28,612 nucleotides of DNA, from the NCBI GenBank assembly GCA_031273735.1, contig JAISRI010000046.1, positions 1-28,612 on the forward strand. The letters are read 5' to 3'. The first letter of the stretch is position 1, and each line of letters begins with the position of its first letter. The notes under the pieces were generated by a model. The model saw only the letters and a list, made by a program, of their open reading frames with translations, searched no databases and was not told where the DNA came from. Position numbers and translations under genes: made by a program. Origin of the DNA: Helicobacteraceae bacterium. GTDB lineage: Bacteria; Campylobacterota; Campylobacteria; Campylobacterales; SZUA-545. Shown piece by piece: positions 6,038 through 14,011 of this stretch.

Positions 6038-7978
6038 TTATCTTCCTCCGTCGATATAGTTTTTAAATGGTCGTCCGACTTTTGGGTGTTTGAGCTTTTT
6101 TATCGCGCTCGCTTCGATCTGACGTACTCTTTCTCTGGTTACGTTTAACACCTTTGCGATCTCTTCTAGCGTGCGATCGCTTTCGTCGTCTAAAAGTCCA
6201 AAGCGCATAGAGATCACCACCCGTTCTCGTTCGTTTAGCTGATCGAGTAGCGTGGCGACCTGCGTCTTTAGATCGTCTTTGAGCACATACTCCACAGGAT
6301 TAACCGAGTCGCCTTCGATAAAATCGCCAAATTTGCCGTCGTCCTCATTGCCGACAGGCGCTTCTAGGCTGATTGGCTCTTTTGTGATCTTAATAACCCC
6401 TTTTAGCTTCTCTACGCTTAAACCTACCTCTTCGGCGATCGTCTCTTCGTCCGGTTCTCTACCATGATCTTGGACGTATTTGCGCGACGCTTTATTTATG
6501 CGGTTGATCGTCTCGATCATATGAATTGGAATACGTATCGTTCGCGCCTGATCCGCTATTGCTCGGCTAATCGCTTGTCTGATCCACCACGTCGCGTATG
6601 TCGAAAACTTAAAACCGCGTTTATATTCAAACTTATCGACCGCTTTCATCAGTCCGATATTGCCCTCTTGTATTAAGTCCAAAAACGGCAAGCCGCGATT
6701 GGTGTAGCGCTTGGCGATCGACACCACTAGACGTAAATTTGATTTAGACATTCTCACCTTTGCCGCTTCGCTAATTCTCTTACCGCGTTTGATCTGCTCA
6801 AGAACGGATTTTAATCCCTCTTCGTCCAGATCGAACTGCGTTCTGCCCGCCTCTTTTGTCCAAATCAGTTTTTTAATATCCATATAAACGTTTACCATTG
6901 TCGCTTCAGGCACAATAGACGATATCTCTTCTTTGTTCATATTGGCGATCTTTTTAAGAAGTTGGTGGTGCAAAATACGGTGATTATCGTTAAAAAGCGG
7001 CAAACGATATTCAAGTTTTTTTAATTCTCGTTCAAAATGCGCTTCGCTTTTCAAACTTGTCTCCATAGCGCGGACAAGCTCGTTGATCAATTTGCTTGTG
7101 GGACCAAGCTCCAAAAGTTTATCTTTAACGGCGTTTTTCTTATAAGCGTTAGAAAGATACGCAAGCGTTTTAACCGTTTCGTCTTTATGCGAAAATAGAT
7201 CTTTGCGATTAGTTTTTCCCCATTCGTTTTTAGCTTTTTCTAGCGCGTCGAAGCTCTCTAACACCTTCTCTACGCGCTTATTGTCTTTTTTATTTGCCTG
7301 TTTTTCAAGACTCTCTTCGCCTTCGCGTTGTTCCTCTTCGTCGATCTCGCTTTCTTCTTCTAAAGAATCGTCGTCGTCGTCGTCAAAACTTTTAAACAAC
7401 TCTTTTACGCGCCTTTCGCGGTTAATCAGCGCGTCTTTGTAATCGATAATGAATTCCAAAAGATAGGATACGGAACAAACCGCGTCGATAATCATATCTT
7501 CGCCGATTTTTATCTGTTTGGAAATCTCGATCTCCTCCTCTTTTGTTAAAAGCGGAATCTGCCCCATTTCGCGCAAATACATACGCACGGGAGAATCGGA
7601 TCTGCTCCACTCTAAAAGCTCGCGTTCTTTAAGAACGTCAAACTCCTCTTCTAAGCCCTCTTCTTGAAGCTTTTTCAACTTATCTTGACGGCGTTTTGCG
7701 TCTTGGCGGTTTTTATGCCCTACGACTTCGGCGTTGGTTAAGATATTAACCTCGTATTTTCGCGCATATTCCAAAACTTTTTTTGCTAACGCGGCGTTTG
7801 GTTGCTTTACGTGTAATCTCGTAATCGCCTCGTAGGTAACCATCGAACCTTTCGCGTTTTCAAAGAGATCCTTAAGCGGATCGGTTTTGATTTTTGACTT
7901 TTTTTCGGTTTTTTTCTCGCCCTTTTTTTCAGGCGCGACCTTATTTTCGACAAGCGCGACTTTTTCTAACGACGACAT
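6038..7978 (-). CDS. rpoD: RNA polymerase primary sigma factor (sigma-70)
   Basis: The housekeeping sigma factor directs RNA polymerase to TATAAT-type promoters. It is 646 aa. A lysine-rich N-terminus and region 1.1 are followed by region 1.2 with DSPVRMYLREMGQIPLL. A highly acidic non-conserved segment with a run of Asp lies near residues 198-230. Region 2 (about 408-485) contains the near-invariant NLRLVVSIAKRY and FSTYATWWIRQAI, where W-W-I-R-Q melts the -10 box. Region 4 (about 600-632) ends with the helix-turn-helix VTRERVRQIEASAIKKL. AAGGAG sits 8 nt before the ATG and a TATAAT promoter lies about 60 nt upstream. Length and layout fit the RpoD of Campylobacterota. Confidence 0.97.
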   Translation of the reverse strand: MSSLEKVALVENKVAPEKKGEKKTEKKSKIKTDPLKDLFENAKGSMVTYEAITRLHVKQPNAALAKKVLEYARKYEVNILTNAEVVGHKNRQDAKRRQDKLKKLQEEGLEEEFDVLKERELLEWSRSDSPVRMYLREMGQIPLLTKEEEIEISKQIKIGEDMIIDAVCSVSYLLEFIIDYKDALINRERRVKELFKSFDDDDDDSLEEESEIDEEEQREGEESLEKQANKKDNKRVEKVLESFDALEKAKNEWGKTNRKDLFSHKDETVKTLAYLSNAYKKNAVKDKLLELGPTSKLINELVRAMETSLKSEAHFERELKKLEYRLPLFNDNHRILHHQLLKKIANMNKEEISSIVPEATMVNVYMDIKKLIWTKEAGRTQFDLDEEGLKSVLEQIKRGKRISEAAKVRMSKSNLRLVVSIAKRYTNRGLPFLDLIQEGNIGLMKAVDKFEYKRGFKFSTYATWWIRQAISRAIADQARTIRIPIHMIETINRINKASRKYVQDHGREPDEETIAEEVGLSVEKLKGVIKITKEPISLEAPVGNEDDGKFGDFIEGDSVNPVEYVLKDDLKTQVATLLDQLNERERVVISMRFGLLDDESDRTLEEIAKVLNVTRERVRQIEASAIKKLKHPKVGRPFKNYIDGGR

Positions 7979-8036
7979 AGCGGAGACTCCTTTTTTTCTG
8001 CGAAATTTGTGGGATTTTGGGGTGATTTTTGCGAGT

Positions 8037-8042
8037 ATTATA
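8037..8042 (-). promoter_or_regulatory. -10 box of the rpoD promoter
   Basis: On the minus strand TATAAT, preceded by GG, lies about 60 nt upstream of the rpoD ATG, with T-rich stretches upstream but no clear -35. It falls in the 124-nt gap between mog and rpoD, so rpoD can be transcribed independently of the upstream operon. Confidence 0.62.
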
Positions 8043-8102
8043 CCGAAATAATTTTGAAAATACCTTAAAAACGCGCCGTTTTAGCGAAAATTCGACTATT
8101 TT

Positions 8103-8618
8103 TCACGGGCGAAAAGCCTTTATAACCGCCTCGTTAGTTTCAATGTAAGGCGCGCCAATCAGATCGAGACAATACGGCACGGCTTGAAATACCGCGTCCA
8201 GACACTCCCGAATCGACTTTGGCTTGCCGGGCAGATTTATAATCAACGTTTTGCCCCTAATACCCGCGCTTTGGCGCGACAAAATCGCGGTTGGCGCGTA
8301 TAACAAGCTCTTTTGGCGCATAAGCTCGCCAAAACCGGGCAGCTCCTTTTCGCAAACGTTTCGCATAGCCTCCGGCGTTACGTCCCTTGGAGCGGGACCG
8401 GTGCCGCCCGTCGTTAAAATTAGCGAAGCGCTTTCGCACATATCGATTAGCTCTTTTTCTATCATTTTTTGATCGTCTTGAATAACGCGATAATCGTAGG
8501 TTCGCGGCGTAATCAAATACTCGTCGATCGTTTGCATAATAGCCTTTCCGCTTAAATCCTCGTATTCGCCTCTGCTTGCGCGATCGCTTAATACTAATAC
8601 GCCAATTTTTACGCTCAT
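8103..8618 (-). CDS. mog: Molybdopterin adenylyltransferase (MogA/MoaB family)
   Basis: This protein adenylylates molybdopterin so that molybdenum can be inserted, a late step of molybdenum cofactor synthesis in the cytoplasm. It has 171 aa, a single MoCF-binding domain. The signature TTGGTGP (69-75) followed by APRDVTPEA, and the later NLPGKPKSI segment, are those of the MogA/MoaB fold. The conserved acidic residues around D48/D49 and D79 fall where MogA uses catalytic aspartates. Its ATG overlaps the bioV stop (ATGA at 8618-8615), so translation is coupled. The gene implies that the cell makes Mo-enzymes, but none is encoded in the window. MogA and MoaB cannot be separated with certainty by eye. 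Confidence 0.87.
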   Translation of the reverse strand: MSVKIGVLVLSDRASRGEYEDLSGKAIMQTIDEYLITPRTYDYRVIQDDQKMIEKELIDMCESASLILTTGGTGPAPRDVTPEAMRNVCEKELPGFGELMRQKSLLYAPTAILSRQSAGIRGKTLIINLPGKPKSIRECLDAVFQAVPYCLDLIGAPYIETNEAVIKAFRP

Positions 8619-9130
8619 TTTATATCGTTCCTCAATAGATGGTTTGCATTTTTGATATATCTTGTTTCTATGCGTTCTGCGCGAAAAAACTCATATGCCA
8701 TATTTGCGTTAATGATTTTATCGTTCGCGCCTAAAATAACCTCGATCTTCACTTTTGATAATCGCTTAAAATCCTCCGCTTTCCAATGAAAGTTAAGTAA
8801 AAACTCCAAATCGCTTTTTTGCGCGTCGCTTTTTTTATATTTAAGATCGAGATCGCCGCAATTTGTATAAAAGTTTTGCATATACGAATCTCGATCGCGA
8901 GTAAAACCGATAAGTTGCGAACGAATAAAGCGATCCTCTCTATCTTGAAAAAACGACGGCGAAAGCAAAATCAGCCGATCGAATCTTTGGCTACGATCAG
9001 CGACAAATTGGTAAGCTCTAATCGCGCCCAAACTAAAGCCCGCCGCGCAAAAAGGCGCGTCGTCGATCGGCAGATAGTCCGTAAAAAGCGGCGCTTCGTT
9101 TTTGAATCCAAAACCGCTAAAGAATCTCAA
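8615..9130 (-). CDS. bioV: Pimeloyl-ACP methyl ester esterase BioV
   Basis: BioV is the short atypical alpha/beta hydrolase that ends pimeloyl-ACP synthesis in biotin-making Helicobacter and relatives, releasing pimeloyl-ACP from its methyl ester. The predicted protein is 171 aa when started at the TTG at 9130. It begins RFFSGFGFKNEAPLF, the usual BioV N-terminus. The nucleophile motif is GFSLG (Ser33), and the expected acid and base are in GANDK and NANHLL near the end. An upstream ATG at 9166 would add 12 charged residues read inside the preceding gene, so the TTG is preferred on homology. The TTG lies inside the last codons of the FtsH-like gene (14-nt overlap), and the stop overlaps mog. 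Confidence 0.8.
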   Translation of the reverse strand: MRFFSGFGFKNEAPLFTDYLPIDDAPFCAAGFSLGAIRAYQFVADRSQRFDRLILLSPSFFQDREDRFIRSQLIGFTRDRDSYMQNFYTNCGDLDLKYKKSDAQKSDLEFLLNFHWKAEDFKRLSKVKIEVILGANDKIINANMAYEFFRAERIETRYIKNANHLLRNDIK

Positions 9131-10520
9131 ACGCCGCGCTTTCGTTTGCAAGTAGCGCCGCCGCAATCTTCTCGATCGCCGCGCTATCGAGATTATCGCC
9201 CGCCGCCATAATCGCCTCTTCCATCAACTTTTCCGCGCCTCCTTTAAGCCCCGTCGGATCGTAGATCGCGATATATCGCTCGGCGATCTTGCGCGCAAGC
9301 GCCGCGTCGCTTTCGCAAAAACTCGCGCCGCTTTCCGCGTTCGATCGCCACAGAGCGAACCCCGCTAATCTTGCGCATAGTAGCGCGAAAAGCTCCGATT
9401 CGCTTAAAACGCTTTCGTGATCTTGTAAAAAATCGTTTGCAAGTTTAACCGTCTCAAATCGCGATCCCAATCGCTTTGCCGCTATCGCTTTTGCCGCTTG
9501 ATAACGCGCTCTTTTTTCGCGCATATCCGCCTCGAGCCACTCGCCGCTTTTCTTTATACTGATCACCTTTTCTTTGATCGCTTCTATATCGACTTGCTCG
9601 ATCTTTTCCGCGTTTCGTTTTAGCGCGTGCAAAGCCGCCTCGTTTGCAAGAGTCGATAGCGCCGCGCCGCTAAAGCCCGTAGAGTTTTGCGCTAATCTAT
9701 CGAGATCGATCGAATGAGGTTTTCCGCTAAAGGCTATTTTTAAGATTTCTTTGCGATCGTTTATATTGGGCAGACCTATCTCTACGCGCCGATCAAATCT
9801 ACCCGGTCGTAATAGCGCGCTATCCAAAAGTTCTATGCGGTTTGTAGCCGCCAAAACCACCACCCCGCTTTGGCTTTCAAAGCCGTCCATTTCCGTTAAA
9901 AGCTGATTAAGCGTATTTTCCCGCTCGTCGCTTCTTGCGCCGCCTCGCGCCTTGCCCACCGCGTCGATCTCGTCGATAAAGACGATCGACGGGGCGCTTT
10001 TACGCGCCGCCGCGAAAAGCTCGGCGACTTTTTTTGGTCCTACGCCCACGTAAAGATGAGCGAAACTCGACCCCGAAGCGTAGAAAAACGCCACGCCCGC
10101 TTCGCCCGCGATCGCCTTTGCCATTAGCGTTTTGCCTACGCCAGGGGGTCCGGCTAACAAAACGCCGCGAGGCAAAACCACGCCAAAGCGCCTGTATTTA
10201 GACGGATTTTTGAAATAATCGACAATCTCGTCAAGCTCCTCTCGCGCCGAGTTTAACCCCGCGACCTGTTTGAACGTAACCTTTGATCGCGTCGGCGTAA
10301 AAGAGGTTTCGTTTGACTCTTTTGGCGGCTTGTTTGCGCTCGCGCTTACGTTCTGCGCGATTGGCGCGGCGAATTTAGTCCAAAAAAGAAAAAGCGCGGC
10401 GGCGGCTAATAACGTAACGATCGGCGCATACCAATTACTTAGAGCAAAGCCAAGAATCAGTAGAACGCAACCGATTGCGAGAGAGGCGATGGCGAGGCTG
10501 TCTATCTTTTTGAGCGTCAT
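9117..10520 (-). CDS. FtsH-like AAA protein without the protease motif
   Basis: This 467-aa inner-membrane protein has two hydrophobic segments at about residues 9-27 and 32-50 with almost no periplasmic loop between them. A complete FtsH-type AAA module follows: Walker A GPPGVGKT (124-131), pore loop YVGVG (157-161), Walker B IVFIDE (179-184) and second region of homology SALLRPGRFDRRV. The C-terminal part aligns with the FtsH peptidase domain, but the zinc site HEAGH reads YQAAK (340-344), so both His and the Glu are lost. The protein is also far shorter than FtsH (about 640 aa). It should be an ATP-driven unfoldase or adaptor, not a protease. GGAGG precedes the ATG. It heads the operon with bioV and mog. 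A true FtsH is presumably encoded elsewhere. Confidence 0.88.
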   Translation of the reverse strand: MTLKKIDSLAIASLAIGCVLLILGFALSNWYAPIVTLLAAAALFLFWTKFAAPIAQNVSASANKPPKESNETSFTPTRSKVTFKQVAGLNSAREELDEIVDYFKNPSKYRRFGVVLPRGVLLAGPPGVGKTLMAKAIAGEAGVAFFYASGSSFAHLYVGVGPKKVAELFAAARKSAPSIVFIDEIDAVGKARGGARSDERENTLNQLLTEMDGFESQSGVVVLAATNRIELLDSALLRPGRFDRRVEIGLPNINDRKEILKIAFSGKPHSIDLDRLAQNSTGFSGAALSTLANEAALHALKRNAEKIEQVDIEAIKEKVISIKKSGEWLEADMREKRARYQAAKAIAAKRLGSRFETVKLANDFLQDHESVLSESELFALLCARLAGFALWRSNAESGASFCESDAALARKIAERYIAIYDPTGLKGGAEKLMEEAIMAAGDNLDSAAIEKIAAALLANESAAFEIL

Positions 10521-10589
10521 TTCGCCCTCCGTTTTTGGCTTTCTAATCTAACGATCCTATAACGCAATCGCTTACGGCTAAAATTGATC

Positions 10590-10595
10590 TATGAT
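10590..10595 (+). promoter_or_regulatory. Candidate -10 box of the SPFH operon
   Basis: TATGAT lies in the 91-nt divergent gap, 17 nt before the ATG at 10612. A start near 10602 would give a very short leader and would exclude the TTG at 10606 as the start codon. The divergent FtsH-like gene would need its own promoter in the same gap. Confidence 0.38.
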
Positions 10596-10611
10596 TTAAG
10601 CCTAATTGGTT

Positions 10612-11565
10612 ATGATTGGCTTTATGAATTCGCAATTTATCGAAGTTATCGAGTCCGTTACGCCCGATCCGAATCTGTTGATGTGGAAGTTTCGCGACGA
10701 GATTTGCGAGATACAAAACGGCGCGAAATTGACCGTGCGGGAAAGCCAACAGGCGCTGTTTCTTTGCGAGGGACGGATAGCCGACGTTTTTCAAAGCGGA
10801 TTGCATACTTTGACTACCGAAAATATCCCGATTTTTAGCCGATTGAAGGGTTGGAAATACGGCTTCAAAAACCCATACAAAGCCGATATTTACTTTTTCA
10901 ATACTAACCAATTTATCAACAACAAATGGGGAACGCCTTCGCCTATCCTTATGCGCGATAGCGAATTTGGCAATGCGCGCGTCAGGGCTTACGGCAGTTT
11001 TGATATCCGTATAAGCGACGCGACGCTGTTTTTCAAAGAGTATGCAGGGACGTATAAACAACTAACGATATTTGAACTCCAACGCCAACTGCGCGATTTT
11101 ATCGCGCCAAAATTCGGCGAGATTTTAAGCTCTGAAAAGATAGCGCTGATGGAGGTCGCTGGCAATATAACGGAACTTAGCAAAAAGATAGAGCCGCTTA
11201 TATCGCCATATTTCGCGCAGATGGGGCTGAGCCTGACGCAATTTATCATCACGTCCGTAACCCTGCCCGACGAAGTTTTGGCGCATATCGATTCGCTTAC
11301 AAATATGAATATGGTAAGCGATATGAAACGCTTTAGCGAGTTTCAAACGGCAAAAGCGATAGGCGAGAATAAAAGCGCGTTAAACGACGCGGCGGCGCAA
11401 GGCGCAGCGTTAAATCTAATTTTAACGCGGGCGCAAGCGACCGATAAGCCAGACGACATAACGGCAAAACTGACAAAGTTAAAGACGCTATTTGAAAACG
11501 CTTTGATAGACGAAGCGGAATATAAAGCCAAAAAAGCTCAAATCCTAGCGGAGTTTGACGTATAG
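10612..11565 (+). CDS. SPFH-domain (virion-core-protein-like) protein with C-terminal SHOCT motif
   Basis: Counted from the ATG at 10612 this is 317 aa; the ATG at 10624 is an alternative start. The N-terminal part reads QFIEVIES, then NGAKLTVRESQQALFLCEGRIADVF, GLHTLTTENIPIFSRLKGW and GFKNPYKADIYFFNTNQF. This is the bacterial SPFH subfamily often annotated as virion core protein or YdjI-like. The C-terminal 33 residues (about 284-316, ending ALIDEAEYKAKKAQILAEF) form a SHOCT-type bihelical oligomerisation motif. There is no membrane segment. Such proteins form ring-like or filamentous assemblies at membranes and occur beside PspA-like and zinc-ribbon partners. The gene heads a five-gene run. 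The precise role is unknown. Confidence 0.82.
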   Translation: MIGFMNSQFIEVIESVTPDPNLLMWKFRDEICEIQNGAKLTVRESQQALFLCEGRIADVFQSGLHTLTTENIPIFSRLKGWKYGFKNPYKADIYFFNTNQFINNKWGTPSPILMRDSEFGNARVRAYGSFDIRISDATLFFKEYAGTYKQLTIFELQRQLRDFIAPKFGEILSSEKIALMEVAGNITELSKKIEPLISPYFAQMGLSLTQFIITSVTLPDEVLAHIDSLTNMNMVSDMKRFSEFQTAKAIGENKSALNDAAAQGAALNLILTRAQATDKPDDITAKLTKLKTLFENALIDEAEYKAKKAQILAEFDV

Positions 11566-11566
11566 C

Positions 11567-11818
11567 ATGGCAAACAAAAGTAGCTTAAACTTTCTAAAAA
11601 ATATGCAAAATATCGCCGTTAGCCAGAAAAATTACGGCGCGAGCGAAACGGTAAAAGAGATGAAAGTAGCGGCTAAACTTTGCCCAAATTGCGGCGCGGC
11701 GCGCGCTAAATATGACGGGCTAACGCGCTGCGCATATTGCGGATATAAGTTTATCGATACAAGTTTGTCGGACGGCATATTTATAAAAAAGGAGGACAAC
11801 TCGCGCGATGGCAAATAA
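11567..11818 (+). CDS. Small zinc-ribbon protein
   Basis: This is an 83-aa cytoplasmic protein with one four-cysteine zinc ribbon, CPNCG (C39, C42) and CAYCG (C55, C58), after a basic helical N-terminus. The ATG at 11567, 2 nt after the SPFH stop, is preferred over the in-frame TTG at 11555. The gene overlaps the next one by 11 nt. Zinc ribbons of this kind commonly accompany SPFH/SHOCT proteins, as a fused domain or a partner, and probably act in protein-protein contact. No enzymatic motif is present. The function is unknown beyond the operon link. Confidence 0.7.
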   Translation: MANKSSLNFLKNMQNIAVSQKNYGASETVKEMKVAAKLCPNCGAARAKYDGLTRCAYCGYKFIDTSLSDGIFIKKEDNSRDGK

Positions 11819-12860
11819 CGACGAATTTGACGAGACGGACGAAAAAGACGCCAAATGGCTCTCTAACTTTATGAGCGAAATGCAAAAAAAGACGCAAGCC
11901 GCGTTTGGCGCGCTAACAAGCCTAGCGGAAGAGAAAAACGATAAAGAGCTCGATAATTTACGCGCTGAGATCGAGGATAGGCAAAAAAGATGGTTCGCTT
12001 TTATAAATAAATTAGAAGAGAGGGCAAAAGAGTTGTTTGACGAGGCGATACCCCAACTCCGCGCGTTAAGAAAAAGCGACGAGGATATATATAAGTCAAA
12101 TTACAACAAAACGCTATCGGGCGTATGCGGACAGCTTAGCGCGATTCGTAGCAAAGCGTTTAACGCAAAAGATAAAGAGATAATCGATTTTCATTACTAC
12201 GCGGAAGATAAAATCCCTTCCTCCCACTCTCTCGCAAAAAAGTTAGACAAATTTTGGTATGACGCAAACGCAGAGTTTGAGCGCTTTGATAAGGAGATAT
12301 ATAAGTTGGACAGACGCTTATTGGAAGACGCCGAAAACGATCTAGAGAGCGAATATCAAGAGATTATCGATTCTTTCAACGCTCAAAAAGATCAATTTAA
12401 GTGTTCGCAATGCGGAGCCAATTTACAAATTGAGCGCATATTTTTTATAGACGCGCATATAGCGTGCAACGTTTGCGCGGCGCAAAACAGTTTCGAGCCT
12501 AGCTCGCAAGCAAGAAAATTGCAGTTTATCGCGAACGACTTAGCCAAAAAACGGTGTAAACCGCTTTTGAAAGCCTACGAAGACGAGGATCAAAAAGAGC
12601 GCGATTTATACCAACAGGCGCGCGAGTTAAAGCTAAGCGCGATACACGAAAGCCAAAGGAGAAAATCCGAGATAGAAAAAGAGATAGATAGGCTAAACAA
12701 GTTAAGAGAGGAAGCGATCGAAAACGCCCCTAGACTATATAAGGTCTATCTGCGCGCGGTTTGCGACGAGCTAAACAAAATCCTGCCTGAGTTCAAAGAG
12801 CATCACGAAAAGATGTATATCGAGCAGAGCGGGCAAATATTTCACATAAAGGAAAGGTAA
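11808..12860 (+). CDS. Coiled-coil protein with a central zinc ribbon, unknown function
   Basis: This 350-aa hydrophilic protein has no signal peptide or membrane segment. Charged heptad-like stretches at about residues 40-100 and 150-198, and again at about 260-345, predict long coiled coils. Between them sits a zinc ribbon with CSQCG (C199, C202) and CNVC (C220, C223). The start ATG is preceded by AAAGGAGGA. The shape, helices on both sides of a zinc knuckle, suggests a scaffolding or adaptor protein. I do not recognise a named family. Its tight spacing with the SPFH and small zinc-ribbon genes (overlap upstream, 2-nt gap downstream) indicates a shared complex or pathway. Confidence 0.68.
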   Translation: MANNDEFDETDEKDAKWLSNFMSEMQKKTQAAFGALTSLAEEKNDKELDNLRAEIEDRQKRWFAFINKLEERAKELFDEAIPQLRALRKSDEDIYKSNYNKTLSGVCGQLSAIRSKAFNAKDKEIIDFHYYAEDKIPSSHSLAKKLDKFWYDANAEFERFDKEIYKLDRRLLEDAENDLESEYQEIIDSFNAQKDQFKCSQCGANLQIERIFFIDAHIACNVCAAQNSFEPSSQARKLQFIANDLAKKRCKPLLKAYEDEDQKERDLYQQARELKLSAIHESQRRKSEIEKEIDRLNKLREEAIENAPRLYKVYLRAVCDELNKILPEFKEHHEKMYIEQSGQIFHIKER

Positions 12861-12862
12861 TA

Positions 12863-13426
12863 ATGGCAAACTTAGAACCGATACACGGCATAACGCTCCA
12901 AGAGTGGGCGCAAATGGCAAAACTGATGGTTTCAGGCGTCGAAGAGGCGAAAGTAATCCAAGCGATGGGCATAGATAGAGCGGTTTGGGATGAGGCAAAC
13001 GCGCTTTGGACGCAGAGATTGGCGGAGGATTCTACCTTTCAGATAGGGCAGATTTACGCTCAAGTTTTTGGAGCGGAGGTAACGGAGCCGCGCCTTAAAA
13101 ATCTAAGCGCGAATATTTCGCCCGAAGGCGCGCAAAACCTTGAGCGCATCAAAAACGATCGCTACTTTTACCACGAGTTAAGCGGCGCTAGAAACGCGGC
13201 TTACGCTTACGGGTTGGACGGCGCGCAGTGGATACTTGATAACTACGGCGTAAGTTTGGGCGATTTTCAATCTGTCGCTATGCAGTATATGGGGTTAAGA
13301 AATAGCGCGGGCGGCGATGAAGATCTTATACATTTTCTTGACTACGAAAAACAAAAGCAAAAAGAGTATGAGGCGAAGTTTGCGAACGAGCGCGGAGGTA
13401 ATGTCGCCGACGACATAGAGTTTTAA
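12863..13426 (+). CDS. Hypothetical protein of SPFH operon, conserved-looking
   Basis: This soluble protein has 187 aa and no signal peptide. It starts with EPIHGITLQEWAQMAKLMVSGVEEAKVIQAMGID, which reads like a small helical module with a repeated Trp-containing pattern (QEWAQ, AVWDEANALW). A second helical part around IYAQVFGAE and an alanine/tyrosine-rich helix follow. The C-terminal 25 residues are charged and probably disordered. The ribosome site is GGAAAGG, just inside the end of the previous gene. I cannot name the family with confidence. It may belong to a domain of unknown function that travels with SPFH operons. The close spacing makes it part of the same unit. Confidence 0.62.
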   Translation: MANLEPIHGITLQEWAQMAKLMVSGVEEAKVIQAMGIDRAVWDEANALWTQRLAEDSTFQIGQIYAQVFGAEVTEPRLKNLSANISPEGAQNLERIKNDRYFYHELSGARNAAYAYGLDGAQWILDNYGVSLGDFQSVAMQYMGLRNSAGGDEDLIHFLDYEKQKQKEYEAKFANERGGNVADDIEF

Positions 13427-13435
13427 CGCGCCTAG

Positions 13436-13915
13436 ATGAAAGAAAACCTATTTGAATTGGTACGCAAAGGGGATATTGGCGTAATAGACAGGCTAACAAG
13501 CGAAAATATCAATCAAAGATCCGACATTATCGGCTCCGAGTCGACGCTACTTCACGAGGCGATAGCATCCGGTCAAGATCTGATCGCTTTGGAGTTGATA
13601 AAGAGAGGAATCGATCTAAACGCTCAAAACAAAGAGAAAAGAACGGCGTTGTTTTACGCGGCTACTTACCAAAACAGGATAGTGGCGCAAGCTATTATCA
13701 AAGCAGGCGCGGATATTAACTTAACCGATAGGCACGGAAATAACGCTCTTTGGGCGGCGCTACTATCCTCTAGGAAAGATTATGATCTTTTTGAATATAT
13801 CCTTAGCGCGGGAGGGGATATAAATTCAAAAAATATCTACGGACGCTCTGCGGCGGATATGGCAAAAACCAAACCGACGCTTTTGGATATTGCTCGAAAA
13901 TATTCAAAGGAATAA
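13436..13915 (+). CDS. Ankyrin-repeat protein
   Basis: This 159-aa cytoplasmic protein is made of ankyrin repeats. The repeats cover about residues 35-67 (TLLHEAIASGQDLIALELIKRG), 68-100 (TALFYAATYQNRIVAQAIIKAG) and 102-136 (NALWAALLSS.. up to ILSAGGDI), with a capping helix after GRSAADMAK. Ankyrin stacks bind other proteins. Given the operon, it may bind or restrain one of the upstream products. Similar small ankyrin proteins also serve as immunity or cofactor proteins elsewhere, but no toxin gene is visible here. The start follows the previous stop by 9 nt and lacks a clear ribosome site. Confidence 0.78.
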   Translation: MKENLFELVRKGDIGVIDRLTSENINQRSDIIGSESTLLHEAIASGQDLIALELIKRGIDLNAQNKEKRTALFYAATYQNRIVAQAIIKAGADINLTDRHGNNALWAALLSSRKDYDLFEYILSAGGDINSKNIYGRSAADMAKTKPTLLDIARKYSKE

Positions 13916-14011
13916 CGCCGCAACATATGGTCGCCAACGCGAGATTGCGCTTTTACGGTCAATGTTGGATTGATTGATTTTTTGCTACGATCGCTCAAAG
14001 GAAAGCGGATT

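Noticed and set aside
9131..9166. ATG at 9166 as start of bioV
   Set aside because: It would add 12 basic residues encoded inside the FtsH-like gene. Family N-termini begin near RFFSGFGF, which fits the TTG at 9130.
10543..11061. A 172-codon minus-strand frame opposite the SPFH gene
   Set aside because: The SPFH protein on the other strand has strong family features, and this frame has no ribosome site or recognisable domain.
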